Assembly: GCA_020634795.1 (NCBI GenBank)
Contig: JACKAZ010000003.1
Span: 186,001-250,000 of the forward strand
From: Ardenticatenales bacterium
GTDB taxonomy: Bacteria > Chloroflexota > Anaerolineae > Ardenticatenales > Ardenticatenaceae
DNA: 64,000 nucleotides
Reading direction: 5' to 3'
Under the pieces are notes generated by a model. It was not told the origin of the DNA, did no database searches, and saw nothing but the letters and a program-made list of their open reading frames with translations. Shown here piece by piece: positions 38,623 to 47,418 of the stretch (positions are counted from its first letter, which is position 1; each line of letters opens with the position of its first letter). A program made the position numbers and the translations under genes.

Positions 38623-39195
38623 TTAGCGCACGCCCTTGCCCGATAGCTCGTTCAGATCACTGTGGTCGACCTTCAGCGTCAACTTCTTGATCGCCAGCCC
38701 CATCTGATCCTCGATGACGGCGCGTGCCGCTTCACGAATTTCGGTGGTTTTCATCGGAATATCAACCATCGGCGTGGTGACCACGTCGAGGTGGACCTCC
38801 AAACCGCTGCCGCCCCCCTTGATCGTTGGCACCACGCGCACCACGTCGTCCAACATGTCGACCGTATGTTGCACCCGGCTCGAAATTGCTTCGCGCTCGA
38901 TGGCCGTCACTTGGCCATCGGCGTTGCGGACGCGCACGGTGCTGGTTTTGGGCGCGGGGCGTAGTTCGAAGATCAGCATGAAAAAGGCGAGCAGGGCGAC
39001 CGCGAGCGAGACCATCAGTCCCACAATGCGTTCCGTCGTTTGCATCCCTTCGGGCAGCGTCAGCCAGCTGGAAAGCGTGGTGAGCATGCCTTCGCGAATG
39101 CCCGGAATCACGAATCCCAGACCCACGATGAGCGCCACCGCGATGATGAGCAACAGTGCGATGATGGTGATGATTCGGTTGAGGACGTTTAACAT
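38623..39195 (-). CDS. AmaP-like alkaline shock membrane anchor protein
   Basis: A 190-residue protein with two hydrophobic helices (about 7-32 and 58-82) and a C-terminal Asp23/Gls24-like domain (about 95-185: AISSRVQHTVDMLDDVV, VPMKTTEIREAARAVIED-like pattern). In Gram-positive bacteria AmaP recruits Asp23 to the membrane under envelope stress. Here it is directly upstream of scpB with a 2-base gap. The Asp23 partner is not in the window. The domain call is good; the stress role is by analogy. Confidence 0.78.
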   Translation of the reverse strand: MLNVLNRIITIIALLLIIAVALIVGLGFVIPGIREGMLTTLSSWLTLPEGMQTTERIVGLMVSLAVALLAFFMLIFELRPAPKTSTVRVRNADGQVTAIEREAISSRVQHTVDMLDDVVRVVPTIKGGGSGLEVHLDVVTTPMVDIPMKTTEIREAARAVIEDQMGLAIKKLTLKVDHSDLNELSGKGVR

Positions 39196-39212
39196 GGCGA
39201 GTCCTTCGCGTT

Positions 39213-39249
39213 GAATGAGTTTGGTGAGTTTGATGAGTTTGGTGAGTTT
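39213..39249. repeat. Four tandem 9-bp repeats upstream of the amaP-like gene
   Basis: Units alternate GATGAGTTT and GGTGAGTTT (first one GAATGAGTTT). They lie 18 bases upstream of the minus-strand start codon, in the likely 5' untranslated region. Confidence 0.8.
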
Positions 39250-39800
39250 AGACGTTGAGAGTTAGGGCGTGCAGTGGCTATCGACGCTTTGCAGCGCATA
39301 GCGTTACTGGCCGAGCGGCAAAACGATGTCCGACATCATCCATTCGCTATTCGCTGTTCGCCCATTTTGACCGCCTAACGCGAAATGGGGGCGTAAGCGT
39401 TCGGTCGGCATTCCCATCGCAAGGGTAGCACAGAGCGTACGATCCGACGGCTTAAGGGGCGGCCCGTTCGGTTGACGAGGTGACGGACGTAGCCCCCTTG
39501 ACGTTAGGCGAGGCGGGCGGGCACAATGACCGCCCCTACACGGCTACGCAAAACAAGGAAGCTGGTACTGTCATATCGCGGCGCTGTAGGGACAATCCTT
39601 GGGGTTGCCCTGCGCAGCAACCCTGTGGCTCCTAAAGGCTCCGTTGTCACGCCAATCGGTTCAGCACCGGTCAAACAGCGCCAAGCGAACTCGAAAACAA
39701 CAGAAGGCGGGCGAATCTCGTTGGCTATCGTCAAAATCAGCGAACGGCGAGCGCTATTCGCCATTTACATCCTGAGTGTAAAGCAAAAGGCGAAAGATGG
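39250..39800. other. Intergenic region without a supported gene
   Basis: About 550 bp between the amaP-like gene and the YfhO-like gene. A plus-strand open frame through it continues antisense into the YfhO-like gene and has no family character. Nothing else was recognised. Confidence 0.5.
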
Positions 39801-42587
39801 CTACTTGGTGGGGTGCTGGCGCGGGCCGCTGCGGGCAAGGGACGCGGCAATCGCAAGCATCAGGAGCAGGGCGAGGGCGGAGAGGGCAACGCCAAGCCGC
39901 AATCCCGGCGTTTGGTATTGCCAGCGGACGATATGTTCGCCTGCGGGAAGGCGCAGCGCGCGATTGATGACGTTGGCAGGCAACCAGCCTGCTGCCTCGC
40001 CATCGAGCGTCGCCGTCCAGCCCGGCGCGGGCGCGTCGGCGATGACCAACCACGTTGGCCCGTCGCTGATCACCTTGAGTTCCAGCGTTTCGGCGCTGTC
40101 GATCAGCCATTGCACCGTTCCCGTGGCCCCTTCATCGCTGGCCCCTTGCGTTCCTTCGCCTTCCACCACGATCCGGCGGCGGGGATCGAAGCCATTGGCG
40201 GCGACGACCGCTGCTGCCTCCTTGGGGGTGGCGACGAATTGCGCCGACGGCGCCAGCCAAGCGCGGCCCAGCGCGTCGCGCCGTTCGTAGACCTTGACAT
40301 CCCCGCTGGAAGTGACGACGAAGGTCGGCGTGGCGACCAGCGGCCCAAAGCCCCCCACTCGCTCATCCACCACGGTCAGCCCGCCCAATGTCCATCGATC
40401 GTCCCCCGTCAGGGTCAACGTATCGCTACGATAGGGCGCTTCGAGAGGAAGCCAGAAATGTTGTTCAGAACCACGGGGCGTTTCGCGGGATGCCAGCGGT
40501 TCGGCCGTCGACAGATCGAACGCCACCCCGCCAAGCATGATCTGACCCGGCTTGGCCGGCCACGGGCCGATCACCACGAAGGAGAGGGCCGTCGCCTCGT
40601 CCATCGTCGTTTGCCATTCCACTGCCACGTCCGGCTCGATCGGTAGCGGGACGCCCAAATCGTGGTAAATATCCCGCTGCCACCAATCGAGCAGCTTGTC
40701 GCGCACCAGCCAACGGACGCCCATCACCTCCAGCAGCGCGTGCGAGGGGACGTCGGTCAACTGCTCGCGCAGCCGGCCATCCGGCACGATTTTGGCGAGT
40801 GGCAGCGCGGGTTGAAGCGTTACCCACCGTTCGGTCGGCAGCAGTCCGCCCCCGTAGCCATCCGCCGTTGCCAATCCCCAACGCATCGGCTGATTGGGGG
40901 CAAGGATCTCTTTCAGCTTGGTCGAGACGACCAGATCGTAGCGGGCCGCCTCGTTGAGCAAGGCCGCATGACGTTCGTTGAGCGAGGCCAGATCGCCCGG
41001 ATCCCACGTCAGATCACTCATCGACAAGAGGCGACCACTGCCGGCAGGACGGTCGCTTGCCAGCAGATGGGTCGGCGCGATGCGCAGATCGGAATAGGCT
41101 TCGGGCGCGGTAGCGTTTTGCAGGTCGAAGGCTTGCCAGCCGAACCACGATTCGGCAAGCAGTAGCGGCACGATCAGCGCGCGTAGCGCGGTTCGGTGAC
41201 GACTTTGCCAGAGCCAAGCCACCGTCAGGACGGCCACCGCGAACCACAGGGGCAACAGGCGCAGCGGCGGCCACGCCCCCACCACGAGGAACAGCGCCAG
41301 CAGCAAGGCCCCGCCGAGGGCGATCCCGCGCCACCGTCGCCGCAGCATCGTGGCGGTTCGTGGCAGGGCGTTGCCCTTCACGCTGTCGACGCCCAAGCCC
41401 GCCAGCACGGCCATGCCAAGGAGGTAGAGCAGCAGCCAGCGGGCGGGCACACGGAAAAGATCGAAGCCCGGCACGAGCCGCCAGAGCAGCCAGAAGAGCG
41501 GGTTGTAGCCGCCGAGCGCCAGCAACAGCCCCGTTGCGCTTGACATAATTCCGAAGTCGCGGGCGGTGGGGTTGGCGTGGCCCGCCAAGAGGCCCAGCAG
41601 CGCCAAAAGTGCGCCACTGATCGAAAACCAGGCCATATATTCGCTGAGCAGCGGCTGATCCAGACCATAGCTCGGCAGCAGGGCGCGGGGCAGCACCCGC
41701 GGGTCGAGCGAGAAGGCGGCGGCTTCGGCCAGCGAAAGGCCGCCTGCCCGCTGGGACAGGTGGGTGAGCTGCTGGGTCGGCACAAGCTGGATCATCGCCA
41801 ACAGCAGACCGATCGACAGAATCAACAGCAGTGGCACCACGGGGGGCGAGAGGTAGCGCCGCCATGCGAACGCGGGCTGGCCCAGATGGAGTCCGTGGCC
41901 CTCTGCAGCAACCAGCTCGCTGCGGAGCCGCGCGAAGTCGCGCCAGAGATGGCGCACCGTCCACAGCCCCAGCAGCACGAGCGAGATAAAGGTCGTTTGG
42001 GCGTGGCCCGCCAGCAGACTCATGGCGAGCGCAAGCGCCCCAAGCACAAAGCCGCTGGCCCGACGACGCCCCGTCCCATGACGCTTCATCTCGTAGCCGA
42101 GCAGCAGCCACGGCAGCCAGCTTGCGGCATGGAGTTGGTTGACATGCTCGATCTGCGCCCCCAAATAGCCGCTCAGCACAAAGAGCAGCGCCGCCACGCC
42201 CGCGCCTAGCGCCGTCAGCCGCAGGGCGCGACGAGCGAAGAGGTAGAGGCCTATCGCGGCGAAGCCGAGGTGGAGCGCTACGCTCCAGTTCAGCGCGGTC
42301 GGGGCCGAGAGGAGCAAGAAAGGCCAGCTCGGCGGGTAGAACAACTGCGCCTGCGAATCGGCCAAAAAAGGCACACCGCCAAAAAGCGCGGGGTTCCATT
42401 CGGGCAGACGGCCCGCCGCGAGCGCTTGGCGGACGGCATCGTGATAGGGATAGAAGAAATTGAAGGGGTCGAGGCCGACGAGGATGCGGCCCGCCAACGT
42501 CAGTTTCCAGAGAAAGAGGATCGGCAGCAGCAGGAGCACCACGGGCCAAAGCCACCCCACTCGGCCGCGCCTGTTGCTGTCGCTCAT
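39801..42587 (-). CDS. YfhO-like polytopic membrane protein
   Basis: A 928-residue protein with about twelve to fourteen membrane helices up to residue ~610, a large soluble insert or domain after it, and a last helix near the C-terminus (LGVALSALALLLMLAIAAS). The N-terminal loop GLDPFNFFYPYHDAVRQAL and AGRLPEWNPALFGGVPFLAD are characteristic of the bacterial YfhO family, GT-C-fold proteins linked to glycosylation of wall or lipid polymers. The frame runs far upstream, but the ATG at 42587 overlaps the cupin gene stop (ATGA) and gives the family start. It is last of a three-gene coupled set. Confidence 0.8.
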   Translation of the reverse strand: MSDSNRRGRVGWLWPVVLLLLPILFLWKLTLAGRILVGLDPFNFFYPYHDAVRQALAAGRLPEWNPALFGGVPFLADSQAQLFYPPSWPFLLLSAPTALNWSVALHLGFAAIGLYLFARRALRLTALGAGVAALLFVLSGYLGAQIEHVNQLHAASWLPWLLLGYEMKRHGTGRRRASGFVLGALALAMSLLAGHAQTTFISLVLLGLWTVRHLWRDFARLRSELVAAEGHGLHLGQPAFAWRRYLSPPVVPLLLILSIGLLLAMIQLVPTQQLTHLSQRAGGLSLAEAAAFSLDPRVLPRALLPSYGLDQPLLSEYMAWFSISGALLALLGLLAGHANPTARDFGIMSSATGLLLALGGYNPLFWLLWRLVPGFDLFRVPARWLLLYLLGMAVLAGLGVDSVKGNALPRTATMLRRRWRGIALGGALLLALFLVVGAWPPLRLLPLWFAVAVLTVAWLWQSRHRTALRALIVPLLLAESWFGWQAFDLQNATAPEAYSDLRIAPTHLLASDRPAGSGRLLSMSDLTWDPGDLASLNERHAALLNEAARYDLVVSTKLKEILAPNQPMRWGLATADGYGGGLLPTERWVTLQPALPLAKIVPDGRLREQLTDVPSHALLEVMGVRWLVRDKLLDWWQRDIYHDLGVPLPIEPDVAVEWQTTMDEATALSFVVIGPWPAKPGQIMLGGVAFDLSTAEPLASRETPRGSEQHFWLPLEAPYRSDTLTLTGDDRWTLGGLTVVDERVGGFGPLVATPTFVVTSSGDVKVYERRDALGRAWLAPSAQFVATPKEAAAVVAANGFDPRRRIVVEGEGTQGASDEGATGTVQWLIDSAETLELKVISDGPTWLVIADAPAPGWTATLDGEAAGWLPANVINRALRLPAGEHIVRWQYQTPGLRLGVALSALALLLMLAIAASLARSGPRQHPTK

Positions 42588-42979
42588 CGCGGCAAAAGGC
42601 GCAGCAGGGCGCGAAGCTGCTGCAAGGGGCCGGGCCGGGCCGGGCTGATAGCGGGGGGTGCGGGCAGGGGGGCGACGAGCAAACGGACCCGTTCGTCGCC
42701 ACGACTGCGGATGGCGTGCGGCTGGGCGGCCTCGATCAGCCAGAAGTCGTCGCGCTGGAAGGCCCGTTGCTCCCCACCGACCCACAGATGGCCCTCGCCC
42801 GCCAAGCAGAGGTAGAAGCGCCGCTCGGGGCGGGCATGGGACTGAAGCTGGCCATGGGCGTCGATCTCGATCAGCATCATCGGCCCCTGTGCCCCCCGCG
42901 CAAGGGCGCGCTGCCGAGCGGCAAAGAAGTACGGCTCGCGCCCCCACGTAGCCGACGGATGATCCAACCTGTCGATCAT
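42584..42979 (-). CDS. Small cupin-domain protein
   Basis: A 131-residue single-domain cupin. The first cupin motif is partly visible (SHARPERRFYLCLAGEGHLWV) with the histidine and glutamate-like positions, and the second is AQPHAIRSRGDER with a histidine. These residues usually bind a metal or carbohydrate ligand. Function is unknown. The start at 42979 overlaps the EamA gene stop by 4 bases, and its own stop overlaps the start of the YfhO-like gene by 4 bases, so all three are translated together. The longer upstream reading lies within the EamA gene and is rejected. Confidence 0.75.
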   Translation of the reverse strand: MIDRLDHPSATWGREPYFFAARQRALARGAQGPMMLIEIDAHGQLQSHARPERRFYLCLAGEGHLWVGGEQRAFQRDDFWLIEAAQPHAIRSRGDERVRLLVAPLPAPPAISPARPGPLQQLRALLRLLPR

Positions 42980-43884
42980 GAGACCGCCTTCCGCGCGGCG
43001 GACGGACGCAGTTCGCCACGGGCGGCCAGGTAGATCCCGGCCAGAATCAGCGCCCCGCCGATCAGTGTGGGCCGCGTGACCGCTTCGTTCAGAATGAAGT
43101 AGGCGAGGATCGTGGAGCCGATCGGCTCGCCCAAGAGCGTGACCGCGATGAACGAGGCGCTGAACCAGCCGAGGGCCCAGTTGTAGCTGCTGTGGCCGAT
43201 CAGTTGCGGAATCAGCGCCAGCATCGCCATCCAAAAGTAAGTCTGTGGGCTGTAACCGGTCAGCGCTTGACCGCTGCCGATGGCGAAGGCGAGCAGAAAG
43301 AGCGCCGCCGCGCCGTAGCAGAGGACGACATAGCTGAGTAACGAGACGTGGCGGCGCAGCCGTCGCCCGATGAAGATGTAGAGCGTGACGGTGATCGCTC
43401 CGAGCAGCGCCAGTCCGTCGCCCAGCAGCGCTTGGCCGCCGACGCGGAAATCGCCCGCACCGATGACAATGCCGCCCACCACACTGAGCAGGATGCCCAG
43501 CGCGGTCAGGCGACTGATGCGGTCATCGGAGAGGAATGGGGTGAGTAGTCCCACCCAAATTGGATTGGTGTTGACCAGCAGGACGCTGGAAGCGACCGTG
43601 GTGTAATCGAGCGAGCTGATCCACGTGGCGAAGTGGAGCGAGAGAAAGAAGCCGGAGACGCAGGCGAGCAGCCAATCCCGTGGTGACAAGCGCCGCAGTT
43701 CGTCGCGCGAGCGATGCCAGGCAAGGGGCAGCAGCGCCAGAGCCGCGAGTGAACAGCGGTAGGCGGCGACGACCAGCGGCGGGGCATCGGCGAGTCGCAC
43801 AATGATCGCGCCCGTTGAAATGGCGAGGACGCCGATCAGCAGCACGAGCACGGGCGAAACGGTAGGCGGGGATTCGGTGGACAT
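42976..43884 (-). CDS. EamA/DMT-family membrane transporter
   Basis: A ~302-residue drug/metabolite superfamily protein with ten hydrophobic helices in two EamA repeats (about 12-140 and 158-290). The segment LLVNTNPIWVGLLTPFL and the final TLIGGALILAGIYLA are typical. It exports small metabolites; the substrate is unknown. The ATG at 43884 is preferred to one 12 codons upstream because it leaves a normal short N-terminus. First of a coupled operon with the cupin and YfhO-like genes. Confidence 0.87.
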   Translation of the reverse strand: MSTESPPTVSPVLVLLIGVLAISTGAIIVRLADAPPLVVAAYRCSLAALALLPLAWHRSRDELRRLSPRDWLLACVSGFFLSLHFATWISSLDYTTVASSVLLVNTNPIWVGLLTPFLSDDRISRLTALGILLSVVGGIVIGAGDFRVGGQALLGDGLALLGAITVTLYIFIGRRLRRHVSLLSYVVLCYGAAALFLLAFAIGSGQALTGYSPQTYFWMAMLALIPQLIGHSSYNWALGWFSASFIAVTLLGEPIGSTILAYFILNEAVTRPTLIGGALILAGIYLAARGELRPSAARKAVS

Positions 43885-43910
43885 GGGGCAGATGATAGAA
43901 AGCGACGGGG

Positions 43911-44810
43911 CTATTGACAACCCGGCGCTTCGAGTTGCGCGGGGTTGCCGTACAGTTCACGCACGCGGCCATTGCCGTCGCCGAGGATGATCGCGCATTG
44001 CTCGCGCCGTTCGCTGAGCCGTGCATGGGGGAAGACGAGCGCATTCGCCAACTGCGCATCCCGCACTTGGCTCTGTGGTCCAATCGTGGAAAAGCTGAGA
44101 TGGGTCCGTCCGCTGATTTCCGCGCTCGGCGAGATCCAACTGTAGTTGAGGGCGCTGTAACCAACCCCCGCGACATCGGGCCAGAGCACATCGTGCCAGT
44201 TGACCAGTAGGTAGCGGTTGAGGTTCAGGAGATCGGTGATCGTGCGCAGCGCCATGGCGCGACCCGGCACACGGCGGATCAGGGGGTTGGCACCTGCGGC
44301 ACGCAACTGTTCAAACAGCGTCGCGCCATCGCCATCCGCCAGGGATTGGGCGGCCACGTAAAAGGCATCTTGGGGGAGCAGGTAGGCCCCGATCTGGCTT
44401 CGATCCGTCGACTCCTCGGCTTGGAAGAAGGTGGGACGGGTTGGGTCTGCCGCATGCACCGCATCGTGCAACGATTTGCTGTAATAGTGGTTAGCGTGCA
44501 GCACGAGCGTTGGCCCTTCGATATGGGGCACCGCACTGGCCAGCGCACCGCAGAGTGTGAAGGGGGGCGTTTGCGGGATGATGTTGAAGTGGCAAGGGTA
44601 GCTCTCGCCGAGGTGAGCGGCGATGTCGTCCCCTTGGTACTGCAGCAAAACCATCGGCACACCGAGCGTAAGCGTTCGTACGTGGTGGAAGAGGAAGTCG
44701 AGCACCGTGCCACCGGGAAGATAGAGGAGGGGCGCAGGGGTGTGGCGCGTCAGCGTGTCAAGCCGCATTCCGCGACCGGCTGCCAACACCAACGTTTGGA
44801 TCTGGCTCAT
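43911..44810 (-). CDS. NDP-sugar nucleotidyltransferase-like protein, catalytic residues altered
   Basis: A 299-residue protein with the nucleotidyltransferase N-terminus QTLVLAAGRGMRLDTLTRHT but then APLL where the family has PKPLL, so the conserved lysine is missing. The expected GD metal-binding motif after the central strand reads LHANHYY, lacking the aspartate. A short left-handed beta-helix-like C-terminus (SPSAEISGRTHLSFSTIGP) is present. It may be an inactive or re-purposed paralogue with a regulatory or binding role. The ATG at 44810 is taken; a TTG two codons upstream is possible. It lies 26 bp upstream of the EamA gene on the same strand and may head that operon. Confidence 0.7.
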   Translation of the reverse strand: MSQIQTLVLAAGRGMRLDTLTRHTPAPLLYLPGGTVLDFLFHHVRTLTLGVPMVLLQYQGDDIAAHLGESYPCHFNIIPQTPPFTLCGALASAVPHIEGPTLVLHANHYYSKSLHDAVHAADPTRPTFFQAEESTDRSQIGAYLLPQDAFYVAAQSLADGDGATLFEQLRAAGANPLIRRVPGRAMALRTITDLLNLNRYLLVNWHDVLWPDVAGVGYSALNYSWISPSAEISGRTHLSFSTIGPQSQVRDAQLANALVFPHARLSERREQCAIILGDGNGRVRELYGNPAQLEAPGCQ

Positions 44811-44880
44811 GAGCAACGTTGTTCCATTGATTCGTGATTGGGGGGACGATTGTACCGGTCACGAGGTACATCGCGCAAGG

Positions 44881-44946
44881 GCTGGGGGAGGTGGGGGAGC
44901 TGGGGGAGCGGGGGGAGCTGGGGGAGCGAGGGGAGCTGGGGGGGGA
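44881..44946. repeat. G-rich tandem repeat, potential G-quadruplex
   Basis: Imperfect units of about 9-10 bases on the pattern GGGGGAGCT, at least six copies, with many G-runs of four to eight separated by three to four bases. It lies ~70 bp upstream of the minus-strand nucleotidyltransferase-like start, in the gap before the epimerase gene. Confidence 0.85.
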
Positions 44947-45035
44947 AAGCAAAGGAGGTGCGATGCACCCCGATTCTCGACTCATACCCAATCGGAAGGT
45001 TGATTGTGCAACGTCGATCAATGGGAACAGCAAAG

Positions 45036-45057
45036 AAGGGGCCTGCGCAGGCCCCTT
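45036..45057. other. 22-bp perfect palindrome
   Basis: Two inverted 11-base halves AAGGGGCCTGC and GCAGGCCCCTT meet without a loop. It lies ~200 bp before the epimerase start. No T-tract follows on either strand, so a terminator is less likely than a dimeric protein site. Confidence 0.6.
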
Positions 45058-45259
45058 GGCCGACAGGCCCTCCAGCGGGATTTTAATCCCCCGCCCCACG
45101 GTTACACCGTCCATTCCACATCCACCATTGTCTATGAGAATGGGTATCAAATGCAAGAGGCCGAATCGCTTTCCCCGTCTCGCCATTCGCCAATCTCACT
45201 CCGCACTTTGCGGAAGCGGGCGAGCGTGATATGCTGACGGGGTTAGGGAAGGAGCAAGA

Positions 45260-46234
45260 ATGGACTATTTAATCACGGGGGGCGCGGGCTTCATCGGCTC
45301 CCACTTGACGGAGGCGTTGTTGGCACGGGGCGATGGCGTGGTGGTGCTCGATGATCTGTCGACGGGTAGCATTCGCAACATCGAGCCGTTCCGCGACAAT
45401 CCCCGTTTCAACTATCAGATCGACACGGTGGAGAACCGTTCGCTCGTCGCGGAGTTGGTCGATCGGGTCGACGCGGTCTTTCATCTGGCCGCCGCCGTCG
45501 GTGTGCGGCTGGTGGTCGAAAACCCGGTCCGTACGCTGGAAACGAACCTGCGCACCACCGAAGTGGTGCTGGAAATGGCCAACAAGAAGCAGCGGCCCGT
45601 GCTGCTGGCCTCGACCAGCGAGGTCTACGGTAAATCGACCAAAGTCCCCTTTCACGAGGATGATCCCTCCGCCATTGGCCCACCGACGCTGTCGCGCTGG
45701 GGCTATGCCTGCTCGAAGCTGATGGACGAATTTTTGGGGCAAGCCTATTGGCACGAATATGGCCTGCCGGTGATCGTGGTGCGTTACTTCAACACCGTTG
45801 GGCCGCGCCAAACGGGGCGGTACGGGATGGTGCTGCCCACCTTCGTGCGACAGGCGCTCGCCAACCAGCCACTCACCGTTCACGGCGATGGCGCGCAGAC
45901 ACGCAGCTTCGGCTACGTGGGGGACGTGGTCCGCGGCTCGATGGCACTGATGGACGCGGGCGAGCGAGCGCATGGCGCCATTGTGAACTTGGGCAACGAG
46001 GAAGAGATCTCGATTCGCGCGTTGGCCGAGCGGGTCGTGGCGCGTGCCGAGAGCCGTTCCGAAATCGTGCTAATCCCCTACGACCAAGCCTACGGCGCGG
46101 GCTTTGAGGATATGCAGCGCCGCGTCCCCGACCTGTCGCGTGCCGAAGCGTTGGTCGGCTATGCGCCCCAGGTCGGCCTCGACGCGATCATCGACCACGT
46201 GATCGCGCACTACCGGACGGGGGGCCAGCTATGA
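45260..46234 (+). CDS. NAD-dependent sugar-nucleotide epimerase/dehydratase
   Basis: A 324-residue extended short-chain dehydrogenase. The NAD-binding motif GGAGFIG is at 7-13, the catalytic region has ASTSEVYGKS (around 118-126) and the YxxxK pair Y149 and K153 (GYACSKL). It acts on UDP- or dTDP-sugars; resemblance is to the GalE / UDP-glucuronate decarboxylase group, but the exact substrate is not clear. GGAAGGAG precedes the ATG. Its stop overlaps the next gene start (ATGA), so it is coupled to a PLP enzyme with which it has no obvious pathway link. Confidence 0.9.
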   Translation: MDYLITGGAGFIGSHLTEALLARGDGVVVLDDLSTGSIRNIEPFRDNPRFNYQIDTVENRSLVAELVDRVDAVFHLAAAVGVRLVVENPVRTLETNLRTTEVVLEMANKKQRPVLLASTSEVYGKSTKVPFHEDDPSAIGPPTLSRWGYACSKLMDEFLGQAYWHEYGLPVIVVRYFNTVGPRQTGRYGMVLPTFVRQALANQPLTVHGDGAQTRSFGYVGDVVRGSMALMDAGERAHGAIVNLGNEEEISIRALAERVVARAESRSEIVLIPYDQAYGAGFEDMQRRVPDLSRAEALVGYAPQVGLDAIIDHVIAHYRTGGQL

Positions 46235-47418
46235 GCGAGCAGGGCCGCCGATGGGGGCCGCAAACCACCGCAGTTCATGCCGGACATGCCGGGGTGACGG
46301 GTGATCTGGCCCCGCCCCTCCATCTCTCGACCAGCTTTTCACACGGCAGCGCCGACGAGGCGGCGCATGCGTTCGCCCACGAGGATTCGCCGATCTACAG
46401 CCGATGGGGCAATCCGACCATCGCCCACCTTGAAGCGGCCGTCGCCGCGCTGGAAGGCGCGGAAGCGGCCCTTGCCACCGCCAGCGGCATGGCCGCGATC
46501 AGCACGGCGCTGCTCACCGCGCTGCAAAGCGGCGACCACGTGGTGGCGACCACGGGATTGTACAGCGGCAGCTATCATCTGCTTCGCCGAGATCTGCCCG
46601 CGCTGGGCATCGAATGTTCCGTGGCCGACGCCACGGAACCCGCCGCCTTCGCCGCGGCAATTCGCGGGAATACCAAGGTGATTTACTTGGAATCCCCGGC
46701 CAATCCGACCTTTGCGCTGAACGACTTGGCCGCCATCGTCGAGATCGCGCAGGCGCACGGGCTGACGACGATCATCGACAACACCTTTGCCACGCCAATC
46801 AACCAGCAGCCGCATCGTTGGGGGGTCGATGTCACCGTTCACAGCGCCACGAAATATATCTGCGGCCACGGCGACGCGATTGCAGGCGTTATCACGGCTT
46901 CGGAGTCGTTCATCCAACGCGCCCGCAAGGGGCCGCTCCGCAATTTCGGTGCGGTACTCAGCCCGTTTAACGCCTGGCTGGTGCTGCGCGGCCTGCACAC
47001 GCTGCCGCTGCGCATGGCCCAGCACAACGGCAGTGCGCGCCATCTGGCCGATTGGCTGGCCCACCAGCCAGAGGTCGCGTGGCTGCGCTATCCCCATCAC
47101 CCGTCCCATCCTCAGTACGAGTTGGCGCGGCGCCAAATGACGGGTGGGGGCGGCGTGCTGGTCTTCGAGCTGCACGGTGGGGTGGCAGCGGGCCGCACCC
47201 TGTTGGACCACGTCCGCCTCTGTCGTCGGGCCGTCTCTTTGGGGGATGTGCGAACACTCATCACCCATCCGGCCAGCACCACCCACGCCTCCGTCGCGCA
47301 GCAGGTCCGGCTGGCCGCAGGGCTGAGCGACGGGTTGGTGCGGCTGGCGGTCGGCCTTGAAGATGTGGAAGATTTGATCGCTGATCTGTCACAAGCCCTC
47401 AGCAAGGTCGCCTCGTGA
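46231..47418 (+). CDS. Trans-sulfuration family PLP enzyme (Cys/Met metabolism)
   Basis: A 395-residue fold-type I enzyme of the cystathionine gamma-synthase group. YSRWGNPT (56-63) binds the cofactor phosphate, D183 lies in IIDNTF, and K208 in SATKYICGHGD forms the Schiff base. Members make cystathionine or homocysteine, or split methionine or cystathionine; sequence alone does not decide. An O-acetyl/succinylhomoserine sulfhydrylase would feed homocysteine to MetH, but that is inference. It is coupled to the epimerase (ATGA) and to the Nudix gene (GTGA). Confidence 0.9.
   Translation: MSEQGRRWGPQTTAVHAGHAGVTGDLAPPLHLSTSFSHGSADEAAHAFAHEDSPIYSRWGNPTIAHLEAAVAALEGAEAALATASGMAAISTALLTALQSGDHVVATTGLYSGSYHLLRRDLPALGIECSVADATEPAAFAAAIRGNTKVIYLESPANPTFALNDLAAIVEIAQAHGLTTIIDNTFATPINQQPHRWGVDVTVHSATKYICGHGDAIAGVITASESFIQRARKGPLRNFGAVLSPFNAWLVLRGLHTLPLRMAQHNGSARHLADWLAHQPEVAWLRYPHHPSHPQYELARRQMTGGGGVLVFELHGGVAAGRTLLDHVRLCRRAVSLGDVRTLITHPASTTHASVAQQVRLAAGLSDGLVRLAVGLEDVEDLIADLSQALSKVAS

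Noticed and set aside
39526..40290. 254-residue plus-strand frame across the gap and the end of the YfhO-like gene
   Set aside because: Ser/Arg-rich, no motif or ribosome binding site, mostly antisense to a supported gene.
42588..43019. N-terminal extension of the YfhO-like frame
   Set aside because: It overlaps the cupin gene in another frame and is Arg/Pro-rich; the ATGA overlap at 42587 gives the proper start.
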